Positions 50,688-55,259 of a stretch of DNA of 55,259 nucleotides are shown here, piece after piece. Made by a program: the position numbers and the translations under genes. The notes beneath the pieces were generated by a model that saw only the letters and a list, made by a program, of their open reading frames with translations, did no database searches and was not told where the DNA came from. Position 1 is the stretch's first letter; every line of letters starts with the position of its first letter. The stretch comes from Thermonema rossianum DSM 10300. GTDB lineage: Bacteria; Bacteroidota; Bacteroidia; Cytophagales; Thermonemataceae. The DNA lies in assembly GCF_000426825.1 (NCBI RefSeq), contig NZ_AUGC01000016.1, positions 1 through 55,259 of the forward strand, given 5' to 3'.

Positions 50688-52508
50688 ATGGCAGCAATAA
50701 AAGAGCAAGGACAAATTCAAGTAAGTACCGAAAATATTTTCCCCATCATCAAAAAGTTTTTGTATGCCGACCATGAAATATTCTTGCGTGAGCTGGTATC
50801 GAATGGCGTGGACGCCTGCCAAAAATTAAAACGCTTGGCGTCGATAGGGGAGTTTCAAGGTGAATTGGGCGAGCTAAAAGTAGAGGTCATCTTAGATAAA
50901 GAGGGCAAAAAAATCATTGTAAAAGACAACGGCATAGGCATGACCCCCGAAGAGGTGAAGAAGTACATCAACCAAGTGGCTTTTTCGGGGGCTGCCGAGT
51001 TTGTACAGCGCTATAAAGAAGCCGGCAATGACATCATAGGTAAGTTCGGATTGGGCTTTTATTCTGCCTTCATGGTAGCCGACGAAGTAGAGCTTATCAC
51101 CAAGTCCTATAAAGAGGAAGCACCGGCAGTCAAATGGCGTTGTGCGGGTGATACGCACTTTGAAATAGAAGAAGCCACAAAACAAGAGCGTGGCACAGAG
51201 GTGATTCTGCACATAGGCAAAGAAGGCGAGGAGTTTCTCAACAAATTCCGCTTGCAGGAAATACTGGACAAGTACGCACGCTTCTTGCCCGTTCCTGTGT
51301 GGTTCGATGGCAAGCAAATCAACGACACCGAGCCTCTGTGGGTAAAATCGCCCCAAGATTTAAAGGACGAAGATTATTTGAGCTTCTACAAGCAACTTTT
51401 CCCCTTTGCCGAAGACCCACTGTTTTGGATTCATCTGAATGTTGACTATCCTTTTACCTTGACGGGCATTCTTTACTTCCCGAAAATCACCAGCCAGTTC
51501 GACATACAAAAAAGCCGCATACAACTCTACTGCCGGCAGGTGTTCATTACCGATGAAGTGCGCGACATTGTACCCGAATATCTCATGTTGCTTCATGGCG
51601 TCATCGACTCGCCCGACATACCGCTAAATGTATCGCGCAGCTACCTGCAGTCCGACAGCAACGTGCGCAAAATCAATCAGTACATCACCAAGAAGGTAGC
51701 CGAAAAACTACAAGAGCTCTTCAATAAAGACCGCAAAGCCTTTGAAGAAAAGTGGGAGGGGCTTGGGCTGTTCGTAAAATATGGGATGATTACCGATGAC
51801 AAGTTTTTTGAAAAGGCGCAAAAATTCTGTTTGCTCAAAAACACCGAAGGGCAATACTTTACCATTGACGAATACAAACAAAAAATAGAAGCCGTTCAAA
51901 AAGACAAACACGGTACCATCATAGCGCTTTATGCACAAGACACCGATAAACAATATACTTACATTGAAGCAGCACGCAAGCGCGGATACGATGTGTTATT
52001 GATGGATGGCATCTTGGATGCGCATTTTATTCAGCGTTTAGAAATAAAGCTCGACGCTTTCCGCTTTAAGCGCGTGGACGCCGACTCTGTGGAGAAGCTC
52101 ATCGAAAAAGACGATACCAACGCCACGCATGCACTCACCAAAGAAGAAGAGGAAAAAATCATCAAACTCTTCAAGGAAACCCTTCAAGACGACAAGCTGA
52201 ATATCAAGGTAGAAGCGCTGTCAATACATGACCTGCCGGTAGTGATTACCTTGCCGGAGTTCATTCGCCGGATGAAAGAAATGTCACAGTTGCAGGGGCA
52301 GCCCATCAAACACTTGCCTTCCGACTGGCAAATTATTATCAATGGCAACCACTCCTTCATACAAAAAGTGCTACAAGAAGCTGATGCCGACCGCCAAAAA
52401 TTACTGCTGCGCCATGCCTACGACCTGGCACTGCTTTCGCAAGGGCAGCTGCAAGGCAAGGCGTTACATGACTTCATTGAGCGTAGCTTGGCGTTGGCTG
52501 AAAAATAA
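50688..52508 (+). CDS. htpG: Molecular chaperone HtpG (Hsp90)
   Basis: A 606-residue Hsp90. The N-terminal GHKL ATPase domain has ELVSNGVDACQKL (Glu and Asn for Mg-ATP), DNGIGM and GKFGLGFYSAF. The middle domain includes NVSRSYLQSD, and a C-terminal dimerisation domain follows. It is somewhat shorter than E. coli HtpG, as in many Bacteroidota. It helps fold and remodel client proteins with DnaK and ClpB. A strong ribosome site, palindrome and sigma-54-like promoter precede it. Confidence 0.97.
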   Translation: MAAIKEQGQIQVSTENIFPIIKKFLYADHEIFLRELVSNGVDACQKLKRLASIGEFQGELGELKVEVILDKEGKKIIVKDNGIGMTPEEVKKYINQVAFSGAAEFVQRYKEAGNDIIGKFGLGFYSAFMVADEVELITKSYKEEAPAVKWRCAGDTHFEIEEATKQERGTEVILHIGKEGEEFLNKFRLQEILDKYARFLPVPVWFDGKQINDTEPLWVKSPQDLKDEDYLSFYKQLFPFAEDPLFWIHLNVDYPFTLTGILYFPKITSQFDIQKSRIQLYCRQVFITDEVRDIVPEYLMLLHGVIDSPDIPLNVSRSYLQSDSNVRKINQYITKKVAEKLQELFNKDRKAFEEKWEGLGLFVKYGMITDDKFFEKAQKFCLLKNTEGQYFTIDEYKQKIEAVQKDKHGTIIALYAQDTDKQYTYIEAARKRGYDVLLMDGILDAHFIQRLEIKLDAFRFKRVDADSVEKLIEKDDTNATHALTKEEEEKIIKLFKETLQDDKLNIKVEALSIHDLPVVITLPEFIRRMKEMSQLQGQPIKHLPSDWQIIINGNHSFIQKVLQEADADRQKLLLRHAYDLALLSQGQLQGKALHDFIERSLALAEK

Positions 52509-52529
52509 ATCCCATTGATAGACAAGCTC

Positions 52530-52571
52530 AAGAGGCAGGCCTTAATGAAAGCAGCGCCTGCCTCTTTTTTT
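52530..52571 (+). terminator. htpG terminator
   Basis: AAGAGGCAGGC (52530-52540) pairs perfectly with GCCTGCCTCTT (52556-52566), then a T run. Confidence 0.93.
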
Positions 52572-52652
52572 GGTTGTAGGAGATGTGAGTTTTATGGAAA
52601 AATCTAAATAAAATCACTAATTTGTACCTTGTACCTTCACGAAATGGAAGCT

Positions 52653-54662
52653 ATGAAGAAAGTTATTTTGATACTTGCAGCGATTCTTTTTGGAATATCT
52701 GCGCTTCAGGCACAATCAGTAAAACGCCTGCTTAAAGAGGCAGACGAGGATTTTGCCTATGGCGAATACACGGTGGCACTGCCCAAATACTTAGACCTGT
52801 TGAACCGCTCGCAAGAACTGGACGAAGAGCAGAAAAACCACTTGTTGTTCCGCATAGGCCTGTGTTACCTCAACACATCTCATAAAGATCTGTCGCTGCC
52901 CTACCTCAAAGAACTACATGAACGCCGCCCGGATTATAAAGAGTCGTTACCCTTCTATTTGGCACAAGCCTACCAATACAATCACAAATTCGAAGAAGCA
53001 CTTCTTTTATATGAGCAGTACCTGAAAACACAAGATGCAGAAAAGAATGCTGAGCGGCACCGCACAGTGCAGAAAAAAATCCAAGAATGCAATTACGGCA
53101 TACAGTATATGCGTGATCCGGTACCCGTAGTCATAGAAAACATAGGCCCAACCATTAATTCCCGTTTCCCTGACTATGTGCCTGTTATCTCTGCCGATGA
53201 ATCTGAGCTTATCTTTACCTCGCGTCGCGACAACACTACCGGTGGCGGGATTGACCCCGCTGACGGGCATTATTACGAAGATATTTACATATCCTATAAA
53301 AAGAACGGGAAGTGGACAGTACCTGAAAAGCTGCCCCCACCCATCAATACAGACTCGCATGATGCTTGCATTGCACTTTCACCCGATGGCAACACGCTTT
53401 TTATCTATAAACCCGGGCAAAAGGGCATGGGCGATATTTATATGTCTCAAAAGAAGCCTGACGGGAGTGACGGGAGTTGGTCCGAACCGGTTGATTTAGG
53501 CAAAAATATCAATACTAAATATAGAGAGCCCTCGGTAAGCATTACGGCAGATGGCAAAACCATCTATTTCTCCAGTGATCGCCCCGGCGGATACGGTGGC
53601 TTGGATATTTATCGCAGCCATTTGCAGGCCGACGGCTCTTGGGGACCGGCCATTAACCTCGGCTCTAAAATAAACACCCCTTACGATGAAGATGCCCCCT
53701 TTATTCACGATGACACCACCCTCTATTTCAGCTCACAAGGGCATACATCTATGGGAGGGTTCGATATCTTTATGAGCACCTACAAGAATGGAGAGTGGAG
53801 TACGCCTGCCAACTTGGGGTATCCCATCAATACTGCTGACGATGATATTTATTTTGTGCTTTCTGCCGACAACAAAACCGGCTATTATGCCTCTGCCAAA
53901 GAAGGGGGGTATGGAGAAAAAGATATTTATACGATTCGAATGCCTTCGCTTGAGCGTATCAAAAAGCAAAATCAAAGTTTACAGGCAAAAGTCGAGGTGA
54001 ACATCCGGAAAATAGATGCCCCCCAACAACAAGGATTACCACCGGTGGTGGTCCTGAAGGGAATGGTGATAGATGCTTTAAGCAAACAAAAGCTGGTGGC
54101 AAAGGTGGAACTGTTTAACCTGAATGACAATCGCTTGGAAGATGAGTTCCAAACAAGTAACCCGCTTGGCTTTTTTGAGTCTGTAATGCGTGCGGGACAA
54201 CGCTACTTAATTACTGCCGAAAAAGAAGGATATCTGTTTCATAGTGAATACTTTGAAATACCGGCGGCGCAACAATATCAAGTGGTTGAACGTACCATTC
54301 CGCTCCAGCCGCTGCGCAAAGGAGCGAAGATAAACCTGATGGTGTTTTTTGACTTTGACAAGGCAGAACTGCGCCCCGAGTCTGTGCAAGAACTAAAACG
54401 CTTGGTGGAGCTGCTGCGCAGGCACCCCTCTTTGAAGCTTGAAATCGCGGGGCATACCGATGCCATAGGTACAGAAGAGAAGAACTTAGGTTTGTCCAAC
54501 AGACGGGCACAAGCCGTAGTAGATTACTTGGTGGAAAATGGCATTGCCCCTCATCGTTTAAAGGCAGTCGGTTATGGAGAGTCACGCCCTATCGCTTCTA
54601 ACGATACAGAGGAAGGAAGACAACTGAACCGCCGTACCGAGTGCATAGTTGTTGATTTTTGA
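52653..54662 (+). CDS. PorE-like OmpA protein, second paralogue
   Basis: A 669-residue protein with a signal peptide (MKKVILILAAILFGISALQA). It has N-terminal TPR helices (about 20-125), PD40-type blades (about 165-430; ISADESELIFTSRRD, SITADGKTIYFSSDRPGG), a carboxypeptidase-regulatory-like fold (about 465-545) and an OmpA domain from about 564 (FFDFDKAELRPES, GHTDAIGTEEKN, LSNRRAQAVVDYL). The order is that of PorE and of the paralogue at 34584. The start at 52653 was chosen for the signal peptide; frames from 52629 or 52644 add eight or three residues. Confidence 0.85.
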   Translation: MKKVILILAAILFGISALQAQSVKRLLKEADEDFAYGEYTVALPKYLDLLNRSQELDEEQKNHLLFRIGLCYLNTSHKDLSLPYLKELHERRPDYKESLPFYLAQAYQYNHKFEEALLLYEQYLKTQDAEKNAERHRTVQKKIQECNYGIQYMRDPVPVVIENIGPTINSRFPDYVPVISADESELIFTSRRDNTTGGGIDPADGHYYEDIYISYKKNGKWTVPEKLPPPINTDSHDACIALSPDGNTLFIYKPGQKGMGDIYMSQKKPDGSDGSWSEPVDLGKNINTKYREPSVSITADGKTIYFSSDRPGGYGGLDIYRSHLQADGSWGPAINLGSKINTPYDEDAPFIHDDTTLYFSSQGHTSMGGFDIFMSTYKNGEWSTPANLGYPINTADDDIYFVLSADNKTGYYASAKEGGYGEKDIYTIRMPSLERIKKQNQSLQAKVEVNIRKIDAPQQQGLPPVVVLKGMVIDALSKQKLVAKVELFNLNDNRLEDEFQTSNPLGFFESVMRAGQRYLITAEKEGYLFHSEYFEIPAAQQYQVVERTIPLQPLRKGAKINLMVFFDFDKAELRPESVQELKRLVELLRRHPSLKLEIAGHTDAIGTEEKNLGLSNRRAQAVVDYLVENGIAPHRLKAVGYGESRPIASNDTEEGRQLNRRTECIVVDF

Positions 54663-54725
54663 TATTTGTAATTATCTGGTAATCTTGTTTTTATGTTTGG
54701 TTTTAAAAATTTTTTCTTTCGATGT

Positions 54726-54757
54726 CTTGCGTAGAATTTGGGAGTTACCTACCTTTG
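54726..54757 (+). promoter_or_regulatory. rrn promoter P1
   Basis: CTTG (54726-54729), 20 bases, TACCTTTG (54750-54757), followed by CAGTCGC. Confidence 0.75.
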
Positions 54758-54820
54758 CAGTCGCAAATGAGGGAAACGGAGCGGCGGCAGGCGGCTTCCG
54801 AAAAAAAAGAGGGGCAGAAA

Positions 54821-54853
54821 TTTGGAGGGAATGAAAAAATAGTTTTACCTTTG
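54821..54853 (+). promoter_or_regulatory. rrn promoter P2
   Basis: TTTG (54821-54824), 21 bases, TACCTTTG (54846-54853), followed by CAATCGC. Confidence 0.8.
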
Positions 54854-54899
54854 CAATCGCTTTTGCGGGCAGCGCAGGGCGAAAAAAGTTAACAAAAAG

Positions 54900-54931
54900 T
54901 TTGCAAGGAATTAAAAGAGTAATTACCTTTG
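54900..54931 (+). promoter_or_regulatory. rrn promoter P3
   Basis: TTTG (54900-54903), 20 bases, TACCTTTG (54924-54931), followed by CAACCCGC. It lies 100 bp before the 16S gene. Confidence 0.8.
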
Positions 54932-54977
54932 CAACCCGCCTTTGGAAGGAAGGCACAAAGGCTCTTAGGAGTCAGAC

Positions 54978-54991
54978 GTTCTTTGACCTAA
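54978..54991 (+). promoter_or_regulatory. boxA-like antitermination element of the rrn leader
   Basis: GTTCTTTGACCTAA resembles the boxA sequence (GCTCTTTAACA in E. coli) bound by NusB-S10 in rRNA leaders, and the GTTCTTTGACAT version seen before Bacteroidota 16S genes. Confidence 0.55.
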
Positions 54992-55030
54992 TGAAAGAGA
55001 GTTCACGTTGTCGGGAATCAAACTTTTTTT

Positions 55031-55259
<229 letters not shown>

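Overview
The window is a slice of a Bacteroidota chromosome, most like the Cytophagales type of that phylum. The evidence is: type IX secretion parts (PorQ, a cargo protein with the C-terminal sorting domain, two PorE-like OmpA proteins); a type III glutamine synthetase; Bacteroidota promoters of the TTTG-N19/21-TAnnTTTG form in front of rRNA, tRNA and protein genes; and almost no Shine-Dalgarno sequences. No species is claimed. Gene content is mostly core and envelope functions. There is no prophage, insertion sequence, integrase cargo or CRISPR array.

Layout. 1-290: the 3' end of a 23S rRNA, a 5S rRNA and the rrn terminator. 290-550: a gene-free stretch with an inverted pair of a short dispersed-repeat motif. 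550-2906 (minus): a terC-terB-ATP-grasp operon. 3082-8422: ABC exporter, orphan MlaE permease, unknown membrane protein, S9 prolyl peptidase lipoprotein. 8500-11262: clpB with an elaborate upstream control region. 11431-17042: propeller lipoprotein, pyruvate kinase, tRNA-Thr, aspS, ruvC. 17255-20037: glnN and a GNAT acetyltransferase. 20090-26992: a candidate small RNA, a T9SS cargo gene behind three phased repeats, then prs, a PP2C/GAF phosphatase, ybaB, a glycosyltransferase and pspC. 27118-31876: an OmpA/TPR lipoprotein, alanine dehydrogenase, and a yfiR-porQ pair. 31992-40271: lon, a PorE-like gene, xerD, bifunctional nuclease, etfBA. 40357-45742: small proteins, an RluA pseudouridine synthase, a LolC/E permease, NamZ muramidase, an alpha/beta hydrolase, a predicted mini-metalloprotease and a small conserved protein. 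45784-50529: a giant DUF445 protein and nth. 50688-52508: htpG. 52653-54662: a second PorE-like gene. 54718-55259: three tandem rrn promoters, leader and the start of a 16S rRNA. The two rRNA loci lie in the same orientation and bracket the whole segment.

How it fits together. Three themes recur. First, protein quality control: clpB and htpG, 42 kb apart, share what looks like the same control element, a TGACA-N3-TGTC palindrome 12-13 bp before a sigma-54-like GG-N10-GC/GT promoter. They are also the only genes here with a near-perfect AAGGAGGA ribosome binding site; lon lacks both. Second, the outer envelope and type IX secretion: PorQ, PorE-like proteins, a sorted cargo protein, lipoproteins, MlaE and LolC/E permeases. 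Third, several conserved but uncharacterised units: TerC/TerB/ATP-grasp, the double-length DUF445 protein next to nth, and a 119-residue HExxH membrane protein. The best candidates for new biology are the clpB/htpG element, the terC-terB-ATP-grasp operon, the 21-bp-phased repeats, and the possible small RNA upstream of the GNAT gene.
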